A DNA stretch of 64,000 nt, taken from positions 2,624,245 to 2,688,244 of the forward strand of contig NZ_BMGB01000001.1 in assembly GCF_014639655.1 (NCBI RefSeq), written 5' to 3'. The translations under genes were made by a program, and so were the position numbers. Of the stretch, positions 25,372-33,565 are shown piece by piece; position 1 is the first letter of the stretch, and each line of letters starts with the position of its first letter. Source of the DNA: Conyzicola nivalis. GTDB lineage: Bacteria; Actinomycetota; Actinomycetes; Actinomycetales; Microbacteriaceae. The notes below the pieces were generated by a model. That model had not been told where the DNA came from, ran no database searches, and saw only the letters and a list, made by a program, of their open reading frames with translations.

Positions 25372-25672
25372 TCCCGCCGAGTACGCGAGCTGGACCGCGG
25401 CGCTCGCCGACTTGCACGCCTACGCACGAGCGGCACGCGACCCCGATTCGACAGCGGATGACGCGACCACCGCCATTTGGACGCCGCCGATCCACCTCGG
25501 TCCGCTGCCCGTAGAGCTCCGCGAACGCGCGGAGAGTCTGCTCGCCGAACAGCGGGTTTCCGCGCGCACCCTCGACGAGCTGCACCGCGTGACCGGCCGG
25601 CACCTCTCCGCGGTGCGCGCCGTGCCGCAGCTCGCCGACCGCCAGTCGGTCTACCTCGACGTCACGGGCTGA
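25364..25672 (+). CDS. Small protein in the FliT position
   Basis: The frame has no ATG; a TTG at 25364 overlapping the fliS stop gives 102 residues (PDPAEYASWTAALADLHAYA start), and a GTG at 25334 would give 112. It is acidic and mostly helical, with ELRERAESLLAEQRVSARTL near the middle. It lies where many loci have fliT, between fliS and the next operon, and has a similar size, but I see no convincing FliT signature. The sigma-28 promoter of flgB begins 19 bases after its stop. A FliD/FliS-linked chaperone role is inference. Confidence 0.6.
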   Translation: MPDPAEYASWTAALADLHAYARAARDPDSTADDATTAIWTPPIHLGPLPVELRERAESLLAEQRVSARTLDELHRVTGRHLSAVRAVPQLADRQSVYLDVTG

Positions 25673-25690
25673 GGATTTAGCCGCGCTCTC

Positions 25691-25718
25691 CTAACGGGAG
25701 GCCGTGGGCAGCCGATAG
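25691..25718 (+). promoter_or_regulatory. Sigma-28 promoter of the flgB operon
   Basis: CTAA at 25691-25694, 16 bases, GCCGATAG at 25711-25718: an exact match to the consensus of this locus. The predicted start site is about 25723-25725, giving a leader of roughly 75 bases. The long flgB-flgE run of abutting genes follows. Confidence 0.88.
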
Positions 25719-25724
25719 CTAGTC

Positions 25725-25766
25725 GGTGAGAGCACGGATTGCTCACCATCAGGCCACGGATCGGCC
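25725..25766 (+). promoter_or_regulatory. Two candidate CsrA-binding hairpins in flgB leader
   Basis: Hairpin 1: GGTGAG (25725-25730) pairs with CTCACC (25742-25747), with ACGGAT in the loop. Hairpin 2: GGCC (25752-25755) and GGCC (25763-25766) flank ACGGATC. ACGGAT is close to the CsrA core. A further GGA (GACGGAC, 25790-25796) lies just before the GTG start. Hairpin 1 begins at about the predicted transcript start. Confidence 0.55.
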
Positions 25767-25798
25767 ACTTCGTTTCTTGTAATGAGAAGACGGACAAA

Positions 25799-26140
25799 GT
25801 GCTCGAATCTGTGACCTCCGCTGCACTGAGCAGCGCGCTCGACGGCCTGGCCCTGCGCCAGCGCGCGATCGCGAGCAACATCGCGAACGTCAACACCCCC
25901 GGCTACACGGCGAAGCGCGTGCTCTTCGAAGACGCCCTCGCCAAGTCGGTCGAGAACGGCGACGGCGACGTCACGGCGGTCACCGCGCGCGCGCTCGAGC
26001 CCACGCGCCTCGACGGCAACAACGTCAACCTCGACACCGAGACCCTGTCCAACGTCGACACCGTGCTGCGCTTCCAGTTCGCCAGCCAGGCCATCGGCGG
26101 CCAGTTCACCGCACTGCGCACGGCGATGAGGACCAACTGA
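25799..26140 (+). CDS. flgB: Flagellar rod protein FlgB
   Basis: The GTG at 25799 is chosen because the product then begins LESVTSAALSSALDGLALRQ as FlgB does; the ATG/TTG frame upstream is the leader. The 113-residue protein has the rod signature RAIASNIANVNTPGYTAKRV at residues about 21-40 and a C-terminal FQFASQAIGGQFTALRTAM helix. It forms part of the proximal rod. It is first in a chain flgB-flgC-fliE-fliF-fliG-fliH-fliI-fliJ-fliK, all overlapping by 1-11 bases. Confidence 0.92.
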   Translation: MLESVTSAALSSALDGLALRQRAIASNIANVNTPGYTAKRVLFEDALAKSVENGDGDVTAVTARALEPTRLDGNNVNLDTETLSNVDTVLRFQFASQAIGGQFTALRTAMRTN

Positions 26141-26532
26141 TGACTTTCGACGCGATCGGCATCGCGAGCACCGGCATGACACTGCACCGCAAGTGGCTCG
26201 ACTCGGTCTCCGACAACCTGTCCAACATCAACACCGTCAAGGCCACGACCGACGACGCGTTCCAGGCCCGCTATGTCGTCGCCCAGGAGGGCGAGGGCAC
26301 CTCCGGCGTCTACGTGCAGGGCGCCGCCTTCGGTTCCGCCGAGGGCCGCCTCGTGCACGAGCCCGACCACCCGCTCGCCGACGCCGACGGCTACGTGCGT
26401 TACCCCGACATCGACCTCGCCTCGCAGATGGGCCAGCTGATCATGGCCCAGCGTGGCTACCAAGCCAGCGCAGCGGTCGTCGACCGCGCGAAGGAAAGCT
26501 ACCAGGCCGCCCTCCAGATCGGACGCAACTGA
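26140..26532 (+). CDS. flgC: Flagellar rod protein FlgC
   Basis: A 130-residue rod protein. MTFDAIGIASTGMTLHRKWL and VSDNLSNINTVKATTDDAFQ at the N-terminus and YPDIDLASQMGQLIMAQRGY near the C-terminus are typical of FlgC. Its ATG shares one base with the flgB stop, and its stop shares one base with the fliE start. Confidence 0.94.
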   Translation: MTFDAIGIASTGMTLHRKWLDSVSDNLSNINTVKATTDDAFQARYVVAQEGEGTSGVYVQGAAFGSAEGRLVHEPDHPLADADGYVRYPDIDLASQMGQLIMAQRGYQASAAVVDRAKESYQAALQIGRN

Positions 26533-26837
26533 TGGACCCGCTCGCAATCTCCCCGGTGCAGGGCACGACAGGCACCGGCTACCTTCCCAGCGTCGGAGGG
26601 GTGCAGTCCACCGACGGCTCCGGCTTCGCCAGCTCGCTCACCGGCGCCGTCGAGAACGTGCAGCAGTTGCAGGACGCCTCGAGCGACCTCGCGATCAAGG
26701 CCGTCACGGGCGACCTCGAAGACATCCACAACGCGACGATCGCGTCGTCGCGTGCCGCCGTCACCCTCGAACTCGTCGCCGCCGTGCGTAACAAGGGCGT
26801 CGACGCGTTCACCGAGATCATGAGGATGCAGGCCTGA
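26532..26837 (+). CDS. fliE: Hook-basal body protein FliE
   Basis: A 101-residue protein that joins the MS ring (FliF) to the rod. The C-terminal half (AVTGDLEDIHNATIASSRAA, then VTLELVAAVRNKGVDAFTEI and MRMQA) is the conserved FliE helix pair; the N-terminus is variable. Both ends overlap the neighbouring genes by one base, so translation is coupled. Confidence 0.93.
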   Translation: MDPLAISPVQGTTGTGYLPSVGGVQSTDGSGFASSLTGAVENVQQLQDASSDLAIKAVTGDLEDIHNATIASSRAAVTLELVAAVRNKGVDAFTEIMRMQA

Positions 26838-28432
26838 TGCCCCGCCAAGTCACCTCCGCGTTCCGCAACTTCGCGAACGCCGTCCGCGAATTCACCGTCG
26901 CACAGCGCACCGTCGCGATCATCGGCATCGCCGTGCTCGCGCTCGGCATCATCGCCTTGGGCATGTGGGCGACGAAGCCGTCGTACACCCCGCTCTTCTC
27001 CGGTCTCAGCGGGGAGGACGCCAACACCCTGGTCGAGCAGCTGCGCGGCGAGGGCGTCCCCTACGAACTCTCCAACGGCGGCGCCACGATCATGGTGCCG
27101 GAGGAGAACGTCTACGACCAGCGTCTCAAGGCCGCGGCCGCGGGCCTCCCCTCGTCGACGACGGGCGGCTACTCGCTGCTCGACTCGATGGGGGTCACCG
27201 CCTCGGAGTTCCAGCAGGACGTGACCTACAAGCGTGCCCTCGAGGGCGAGCTCGCCAAGACCATCTCGGCGCTCGAAGGCGTCAAGACGGCCTCGGTGCG
27301 CCTCGCCATCCCCGAGGAGACGGTCTTCGTCTCGGAGAAGAACGACCCGACCGCGTCGGTGTTCGTGGAGACCCAGAGCGGTGTCACCCTCACCTCCGAC
27401 CAGGTGCAGGCCATCGTGCACCTCACGAGCGCCTCGATCGACGGCATGGACCCGACCGACGTCGCCGTGGTCGACTCCGACGGTTCCGTGCTCTCCGCCG
27501 TGGGTGAGGGCGCTACCGGCGGTGCCGACCAGCAGGTCTCCGACTACGAGGCGGGCATCCGCGCCTCGGTGCAGTCGATGCTCGACAAGATGGTCGGCGC
27601 CGGCAACGCGACCGTGGTGGTCGCGGCCGACATGAGCCGCGAATCGGCCGAGCGGGTGGAAGAAACTTTCACCTCGCCCGAAGACCCGCTCGCCCTCAGC
27701 GAGTCGGCGACGGTCGACAGCACCGGGGCCGGCGGCCAGACCGCGGCCGGCGTGCTCGGACCGGACAACATCGCGGTTCCGGGAACCGCCGAGGCCGCCG
27801 ACGGCGAGACGAGCTCGAGCCTGACGCGCAACAACGCGGTGAACAAGGTCACCGAATCCACCAGCATCCCGGCGGGCGTGCTCACGCGCAAGACCATCTC
27901 GGTGGCGCTGAACCAGGGCGCGGCTAAGGGACTGAACATGGCCGGTGTCACCGACCTGGTGGCCACCGCCGCGGGCATCGACGAGGAGCGCGGAGACGTC
28001 GTCACCGTCGAGGTCGTGCCGTTCAACGGGGCGGGAGCCGCGGAGGCCACCGAGGCGCTCGCCGCAGCGGCCGCAGAGGCGGAAGCCGACCGCTTCGCCG
28101 ACCTCATCCGCACCGCCGTCATCGCACTCGCGATCGCGCTGCCCATCATCGTCGCCCTCGCGATCTTCGCCGCCCGGTCGAAGCGCCGCAAGCAGGACAT
28201 CGAGGAGGCCGCCGACCTCGCCGACCTGCGTTCGATCCTCAACGACACGCAGCCGACGGCCGCGCTCACCACCCCCGCCTACACGGCGATCCCGACGGTT
28301 CCCACGTCGCCGCTGCTCATCGAGCCGAACGCGATCGACCGCACCCGCGCCGAGATCGACGCGCTCGCCGCGCAGGACCCGCACCGCGCCGCTGAGTTCC
28401 TGCGCGGCCTGATGGACGGCCAGCGCGCGTGA
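26837..28432 (+). CDS. fliF: MS-ring protein FliF
   Basis: A 531-residue protein, the normal length. Membrane segments lie at about residues 25-44 and 428-450. Between them are the YscJ/FliF ring-building domain (YTPLFSGLSGEDANTLVEQL, then VRLAIPEETVFVSEKNDPTA) and a low-complexity loop. The cytosolic tail after TM2 ends in AEFLRGLMDGQ, the FliG-binding type segment. The ring is the base of the motor and houses the export gate. Confidence 0.95.
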   Translation: MPRQVTSAFRNFANAVREFTVAQRTVAIIGIAVLALGIIALGMWATKPSYTPLFSGLSGEDANTLVEQLRGEGVPYELSNGGATIMVPEENVYDQRLKAAAAGLPSSTTGGYSLLDSMGVTASEFQQDVTYKRALEGELAKTISALEGVKTASVRLAIPEETVFVSEKNDPTASVFVETQSGVTLTSDQVQAIVHLTSASIDGMDPTDVAVVDSDGSVLSAVGEGATGGADQQVSDYEAGIRASVQSMLDKMVGAGNATVVVAADMSRESAERVEETFTSPEDPLALSESATVDSTGAGGQTAAGVLGPDNIAVPGTAEAADGETSSSLTRNNAVNKVTESTSIPAGVLTRKTISVALNQGAAKGLNMAGVTDLVATAAGIDEERGDVVTVEVVPFNGAGAAEATEALAAAAAEAEADRFADLIRTAVIALAIALPIIVALAIFAARSKRRKQDIEEAADLADLRSILNDTQPTAALTTPAYTAIPTVPTSPLLIEPNAIDRTRAEIDALAAQDPHRAAEFLRGLMDGQRA

Positions 28433-29451
28433 CTGACGTCGCCGCCGCCCTGAGCGGAACCCAGAAGGTCGCGGTCGTGCTCATGAGCATGGACCAGGAG
28501 GCCGCCGCCGGGGTGATGAAGCAGTTCACCGAGGCGGAGGCCGAGGAGATTGCCGGCGAGATCATCAAGCTGCGCCGCGTCGAATCCAGCGTGGCCGACG
28601 AGGTCATGACCGAGTACCTCGACCTCACCGTGAAGGGCGGCTGGAGCTCGCGCGGCGGCAAGGACTTCGCCAACAGCCTGCTCGAGGCCAGCTTCGGCGC
28701 CGAGCGCGCCGGCGACCTGATGAACCGCGTCGCCTCCAACATGGCCGGCAAGGCCTTCGAGTTTCTCGACAGCGTCGAGTCGGGCCAGATCGTGACCCTG
28801 ATGGACGGCGAACTGCCGCAGACCATCGCCCTCGTTCTCGCGCACATGCGCCCCGACCACGCCGCGCCGGTGCTCGCGGCCCTCGACGACGACGTGCGCA
28901 GCGAGGTCGCCCAGAGCATCGGCATGATGGGGACCGCGATCCCCGAGGCGGTGCGGATCGTCGCCGACACTCTCAAGCTGCGCGCGGGTGCCGTCGTGTC
29001 ATCCGGCGAATCCATGGACGTCGTGGGCGGCATCCAACCGCTCGTCGAGATCATCAACCGGGCCGACATCTCCACCGAGAAGGCCCTGCTCGAACGGCTC
29101 GACGAGATCGACCCCGAGCTCGCCGAAGAGGTGCGCTCGCGCATGCTCACCTTCGCCGACATCGTGAAGCTCGAGCGTCGCGACGTGCAGCAGGTGCTGC
29201 GCGGCATCGACACCGCGGTGCTCGCGGTCGCCATGAAGGGCACCACCGAGGCCGTCACCGAGGTCATCAAGACCAACCTCTCCGAGCGCAACCGGGAGCT
29301 GCTCGACGACGAGACAAAGTCGCTCGGCCCCGTGCGCGCCTCGCAGGTGGAGGAGGCCCGCGCGGAGGTCGTGCGTGCCATCCGCGACCTCGAGGCACAG
29401 GGCAGCATCACCGTGCAGCGCGGCAGCGACGAGGACGAATATGTCCAGTGA
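28429..29451 (+). CDS. fliG: Motor switch protein FliG
   Basis: A 340-residue C-ring protein with GTG start in a GTGA overlap. The N-domain (TQKVAVVLMSMDQEAAAGVM) binds FliF, the middle domain contains AHMRPDHAAPVLAALDD, and the C-domain has the charged torque helix ERRDVQQVLRGIDTAVLAVA with the LLERLDEIDPELAEEVRSRM segment before it. All expected domains are present. Confidence 0.95.
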   Translation: MTDVAAALSGTQKVAVVLMSMDQEAAAGVMKQFTEAEAEEIAGEIIKLRRVESSVADEVMTEYLDLTVKGGWSSRGGKDFANSLLEASFGAERAGDLMNRVASNMAGKAFEFLDSVESGQIVTLMDGELPQTIALVLAHMRPDHAAPVLAALDDDVRSEVAQSIGMMGTAIPEAVRIVADTLKLRAGAVVSSGESMDVVGGIQPLVEIINRADISTEKALLERLDEIDPELAEEVRSRMLTFADIVKLERRDVQQVLRGIDTAVLAVAMKGTTEAVTEVIKTNLSERNRELLDDETKSLGPVRASQVEEARAEVVRAIRDLEAQGSITVQRGSDEDEYVQ

Positions 29452-30049
29452 GACCGGGTTCTCGACCCTGAGCTATCCCGCCCTGCGCAGCGTCGCGGGC
29501 GAGACCCGCGACGACAGCGCACGCATCGCCGGGCACGCCGCCGGCTACGCGGCCGGGCTGCGCGAGGCGGAAGAGCGCGTGGCCGCTCGCATCGCCGAGC
29601 TCGAGGCGGAGACCGCGGCGTCGATCGCCCACGGCCGGGCGAGGATCGACCTTGCCGTAGCCGTGCTCGATTCCGCCGCCGCCGCCCTCGACGCCCGCAC
29701 GGTGCCGGTGCTCGAGGCCGCAGGCGGCGCGCTCGCCGAGGGCGCCCTGCAGATCGCGGAGGCCGTGATCGGCTCGGAGTTCGCCGACGGAGCGGTTGCC
29801 GCGCGTTCCGCGCTGCACCGCGCTCTCGACTCCGTCGACGTCGGGCTGGTGCGCACCGTGCGCCTGAACCCGACCGACCTCGCGACCCTCGGCCCCGAGG
29901 TGCTCGCGGCGACCGGCGTGACGTTCACCCCCGACCCGACCCTGGCCCGCGGCGACGCCGTGACCGAGTTCCCCGACGGCTACCTTGACGCGCGAATCGG
30001 CACCGCCGTCGCGCGCGTGAAGACGGCCATCGAGGAGGCACGGTCGTGA
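29441..30049 (+). CDS. fliH: Flagellar export regulator FliH
   Basis: The ATG at 29441 overlaps the end of fliG by 11 bases. The 202-residue product has an early AGHAAGYAAGLREAEERVAA helix with regular Gly spacing, a helical stalk, and a C-terminal V-ATPase E-subunit-like domain (VIGSEFADGAVAARSALHRA, then PDGYLDARIGTAVARVKTAI). It binds and regulates the FliI ATPase. The family is divergent; order between fliG and fliI supports the call. Confidence 0.85.
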   Translation: MSSETGFSTLSYPALRSVAGETRDDSARIAGHAAGYAAGLREAEERVAARIAELEAETAASIAHGRARIDLAVAVLDSAAAALDARTVPVLEAAGGALAEGALQIAEAVIGSEFADGAVAARSALHRALDSVDVGLVRTVRLNPTDLATLGPEVLAATGVTFTPDPTLARGDAVTEFPDGYLDARIGTAVARVKTAIEEARS

Positions 30050-31362
30050 CCACACTGCTGCCGCCCGCCCTCCGCACCGCCGTGGGCGCCGGGCGTCCGC
30101 AGCGCGTCGGGATCGTGTCATCCATTCTGGGTCTCGGCGTCGAGGTGACGGGTCTCGACTGCGCGATCGGCGACCTCGTGACGATCGGCGACGACGCGTC
30201 CGTCGTGGCCGAGGTGATCGCCACCGGCCGCAACGGACTGCGCTGCATGCCTCTCAACCGGCTCACCGGCATCAGCGCCGGCGCGCCGGTCCGTGCCCAA
30301 GGCGCCCCCGTTCTCGTTCCCACCGGCGCCGGTCTCTTCGGCCGGGTCGTCGACGGCCTCGGCCGCCCGATCGACGGCAAGGGTCCCCTCATCGTCGACG
30401 GCTACGTGCCGATCGACAACGAGAGCCCGTCGGCGATGGACCGCGCGCGCATCGACACCCCGCTGCAGCTCGGCGTGCGCGTGCTCGACACGCTCACCAC
30501 CGTCGGCCGCGGGCAGCGCATGGGCCTGTTCGCCGGCTCCGGCGTGGGCAAGTCGTCGCTGCTCTCGATGATCGCAAGGGGCACGGATGCCGAGGTGTCG
30601 GTCATCGCGCTGGTCGGCGAGCGGGGTCGCGAAGTGCGCGAATTCCTCGAAGACGACCTCGGGCCCGAGGGCCTCGCCCGCTCGATCGTGGTCGTCTCCA
30701 CCTCCGACGAACCGGCCATGATGCGCCTGCGCGCGGCCTTCCTCGCCACCCGCATCGCCGAGTCGTTCCGCGACCGCGGCGCGCACGTGATGCTCATGAT
30801 GGACTCGCTGACCCGCGTGGCCATGGCCCAGCGCGAGATCGGGCTCTCCGTCGGCGAACCGCCGGCGACCCGCGGCTACCCGCCGTCGACCTTCTCGCTG
30901 CTCGCCCAGCTGCTCGAACGCGCGGGCACCGGTGCCGTCGGCAGCGTCACCGGCATCTACACGGTGCTCGTCGACGGCGACGACCACAACGAGCCGATCG
31001 CCGACTCCGCGCGCTCGATCCTCGACGGGCACGTCGTACTCGACCGCAAGCTCGCCGTCTCGGGACACTTCCCCTCGGTCGACCCGCTCGGCTCGATCTC
31101 GCGCGTCGCCTCCCGCGTCAACACCGCCGAGCACACCGAGGTGGCCTCCCAGCTGCGCCGCGTGCTCGCCGCCCGCAAATCGGCGCAGGATCTGCTCGAC
31201 ATCGGCGCGTACCAGCCCGGCGCGAACCCGCTGGTCGATGCCGCCGTGTCGTTCGAGGCCGACATCAACCAGTTTTTGCAGCAGCGCATGACCGACCAGT
31301 CGAGCGTCGTCGACGCGTGGGCGCAGCTCACCCGCCTCACCCGAGCGTTCGGGGCCAGCTAA
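30046..31362 (+). CDS. fliI: Flagellum-specific ATPase FliI
   Basis: A 438-residue F1-beta-like ATPase. Walker A is GSGVGKS at residues 164-170; Walker B is within AHVMLMMDSLTRVAMAQREI; ALVGERGREVREF and GYPPSTFSLLAQLLERAG are family signatures. It powers or primes substrate delivery to the export gate. GTG start in a GTGA overlap with fliH; TAATG overlap with fliJ. Confidence 0.96.
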   Translation: MTTLLPPALRTAVGAGRPQRVGIVSSILGLGVEVTGLDCAIGDLVTIGDDASVVAEVIATGRNGLRCMPLNRLTGISAGAPVRAQGAPVLVPTGAGLFGRVVDGLGRPIDGKGPLIVDGYVPIDNESPSAMDRARIDTPLQLGVRVLDTLTTVGRGQRMGLFAGSGVGKSSLLSMIARGTDAEVSVIALVGERGREVREFLEDDLGPEGLARSIVVVSTSDEPAMMRLRAAFLATRIAESFRDRGAHVMLMMDSLTRVAMAQREIGLSVGEPPATRGYPPSTFSLLAQLLERAGTGAVGSVTGIYTVLVDGDDHNEPIADSARSILDGHVVLDRKLAVSGHFPSVDPLGSISRVASRVNTAEHTEVASQLRRVLAARKSAQDLLDIGAYQPGANPLVDAAVSFEADINQFLQQRMTDQSSVVDAWAQLTRLTRAFGAS

Positions 31363-31787
31363 TGGCCGGCCCGTTCCGCCTCGCCGGACTGCTCCGCCTG
31401 CGCCAGGTGCAGCAGGATCAGGCCGCGAGCGACCTCGCCGTCGCGAACGCCCGCGCCCGCGAGAACGCCGCCAGGCAGAACCGCACCCGCGCGGCCCTCG
31501 GCGGATCCGGTGCCGAGGCGACGAGCAGCAACGTGCTCTACGCCATCGCGGCCGCGCGTTCTTCGTCGCGCAGCATGCTCGCCGAACTCGAGGCCGTCGA
31601 CCAGCGCAACCAGACGACCGTCGCCGAGGCGGCCGCCGCGTACGCCGCGGCGCGCGCCCGGTCGCTCGGGCTGGAGAAGCTCGAAGCGCGCCACATCGAG
31701 AACCGCAACGCCGACGACGTGGCCGCGCAGCAGGCCGTGGTCGACGAGATCGCGACCAACGGTCCGAAGAGTGGAGACCCGCAGTGA
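31362..31787 (+). CDS. fliJ: FliJ-type export chaperone
   Basis: A 141-residue almost wholly helical, coiled-coil protein (LAGLLRLRQVQQDQAASDLA start). The start is the ATG at 31362 sharing a base with the fliI stop; the longer frame is a fliI shadow. FliJ forms the central stalk in the FliI hexamer. Sequence is low-complexity and Ala/Arg-rich, so the call rests on position, size and helical pattern. Confidence 0.75.
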   Translation: MAGPFRLAGLLRLRQVQQDQAASDLAVANARARENAARQNRTRAALGGSGAEATSSNVLYAIAAARSSSRSMLAELEAVDQRNQTTVAEAAAAYAAARARSLGLEKLEARHIENRNADDVAAQQAVVDEIATNGPKSGDPQ

Positions 31788-33073
31788 CCATGATCGGACT
31801 GTTCACACCGCCCGCAGCACCGGCGCCGACCGGCAAGCCCGGAGCGGCCGCCGCGTCCGGCGACGGATTCGGCGCGACCCTGCTCGAGGCGATCTCGGCG
31901 GCTGTCCCCGGTTCGCAGCCGGCGGCCGACCAGACGGCCACCGCCGCACCGACGGCCGACGAGGCCTTCGCCGGGCTCGCCGCCGGGCTCTTGGGCGGGA
32001 CGGCAGCGCTCGAGGGCGACGTGCCGGCGGACACCGCGCCGGGCGAAGAGGCCGGCAATGAGACGGATGCCGCGGCGCCCGCCCCTCTCACCGCGACGCC
32101 CACGGCCGACGCACTCCCCTCGGCCGCGGTCGCCGCGCCCGTCTCGCCCGCGGTTCCTGCCGCTGTCCCGACCCTCACGACTCCGGTGGCGACTCCGGCA
32201 CCGGATTCCGCGCCGGCCGACCCCGCCGCGGACAGCGCGGTGTCCGCGGTCGTCCCCTCCGCGGCTCCGGCAGGAGCCGCCGTCGCCCCACCGACCGTCG
32301 CCGTTCCCGCCGGGCCCGCGAACGCCGGTTCGGCCGAGCCGGCAGCGGAGCCGACCGGGCGCCCCGCGCCGGCAGGTGTCTCGGCGCCCGCGACACCGGC
32401 ACCCGCCGCGCCGGCCCAGACCCCGAGCGCCGCCGCGCCGGCACCGTCCGCAGGGACGCCCGCCGCTGTCGTCTCAGCCGTCACGGCCTCGGCCGACGCC
32501 GCGTCGACCGCGGCGCCCGGCGCCGACGCGGTCGCCGCCATCCCCGTCGACGCGGCCGTGCAGCCGAAGGACGCTCCGGCGCCCGTCGTCGTCGCCGTCG
32601 CTCCCGCCGCGTCGGCCCCCGTCGCCGTGACGGGCGCCGCGGCATCCGCCCCGCCTGCCGCTCCGTCGATGCCGCTCGCCGCCCAGGTGGCCGGACCGGT
32701 CTTCACCCTCGCGGCGGCGGGCAATGGCGAGCACGTCATGACCATCGACATCGTGCCCGAGAATCTCGGCCCGATCACCGTGCGCGCCCACGTCGGCGGC
32801 GAGGGCGTGCGCGTCGAGCTGTTCGCGCCGAACGACCTCGCCCGCGAAGCGCTGCGGGCGATCCTGCCCGACATCCGCAAGGACATGGGCGGCGCCGGCC
32901 TCGGCGGCACGCTCGACCTGTCCAGCCAGAACCAGCCGACCGACCGCGGCGACGGCGGCCAGCAGCGCCGCCAGCAGCAGGGCGAGACCGCGGCGACCCT
33001 CGAACAGCAGGCGGTGGCGGCACGGCCGTGGCTGCTCACCGACCCGTCAACCACCATCGACGTGATGGCCTAA
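31784..33073 (+). CDS. fliK: Hook-length control protein FliK
   Basis: A 429-residue protein. Residues about 15-300 are an Ala/Pro/Val/Thr-rich unstructured ruler. Residues about 310-375 are the conserved Flg_hook domain (HVMTIDIVPENLGPITVRAH, then VRVELFAPNDLAREALRAIL) that contacts FlhB to switch export from hook to filament substrates. A Gln/Arg-rich segment follows. The extreme composition of the ruler generates long antisense frames that are not genes. Confidence 0.9.
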   Translation: MTMIGLFTPPAAPAPTGKPGAAAASGDGFGATLLEAISAAVPGSQPAADQTATAAPTADEAFAGLAAGLLGGTAALEGDVPADTAPGEEAGNETDAAAPAPLTATPTADALPSAAVAAPVSPAVPAAVPTLTTPVATPAPDSAPADPAADSAVSAVVPSAAPAGAAVAPPTVAVPAGPANAGSAEPAAEPTGRPAPAGVSAPATPAPAAPAQTPSAAAPAPSAGTPAAVVSAVTASADAASTAAPGADAVAAIPVDAAVQPKDAPAPVVVAVAPAASAPVAVTGAAASAPPAAPSMPLAAQVAGPVFTLAAAGNGEHVMTIDIVPENLGPITVRAHVGGEGVRVELFAPNDLAREALRAILPDIRKDMGGAGLGGTLDLSSQNQPTDRGDGGQQRRQQQGETAATLEQQAVAARPWLLTDPSTTIDVMA

Positions 33074-33082
33074 GGAGCAGCA

Positions 33083-33532
33083 ATGAGTATCGACGCCATC
33101 ACAGGAACCATCTCGGCACAGGCGGCCGCGGCCGCCGCCGCCGCGCAAGCCGCAGCCCCGAAGCAGGCCATGGACTCCGAGGTGTTCATGCACCTGCTCG
33201 TGACGCAGCTCCAGAACCAGGACCCGTCGTCGCCGATGGACACCAACGAGATGCTCGCGCAGACCACGCAGCTTGCCATGATGGAGAAGATGACGGAGCT
33301 CACCACGACGAGCACCGAGAACTTCTCGCTGCAGATGCGCATCGCCGCCTCGGCGATCATCGGCCAGAACGTCTCCTACCTCGGCGCCGACGGCAAGGCC
33401 GTCACCGGCAAGGCCGACAGCGTCTCGTTCACGAACGCCGTACCCACCGTCAGCATCGGCGGCAAGGACATCGCGCTCGACCTCATCTCCGGCATCTCCA
33501 CGGTCACCCCGACCGTGCCCGCAGCTTCCTAA
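33083..33532 (+). CDS. flgD: Hook capping/scaffold protein FlgD
   Basis: A 149-residue FlgD. The N-terminal VFMHLLVTQLQNQDPSSPMD and TNEMLAQTTQLAMMEKMTEL motifs are diagnostic. The C-terminus is short, so the Ig-like domain found in enteric FlgD is reduced or absent. The ATG follows AAGGAGCAGCA, 9 bases after the fliK stop. Confidence 0.93.
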   Translation: MSIDAITGTISAQAAAAAAAAQAAAPKQAMDSEVFMHLLVTQLQNQDPSSPMDTNEMLAQTTQLAMMEKMTELTTTSTENFSLQMRIAASAIIGQNVSYLGADGKAVTGKADSVSFTNAVPTVSIGGKDIALDLISGISTVTPTVPAAS

Positions 33533-33565
33533 ACCCACTCTCTCCACCAACCGAAAGGCTCACCC

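Noticed and set aside
30118..33057. 979-codon open frame on the minus strand opposite fliI-fliK
   Set aside because: Antisense shadow of GC-rich codons; no domain, Ala/Gly/Ser/Arg-only composition in the fliK part, and it lies opposite clear flagellar genes.
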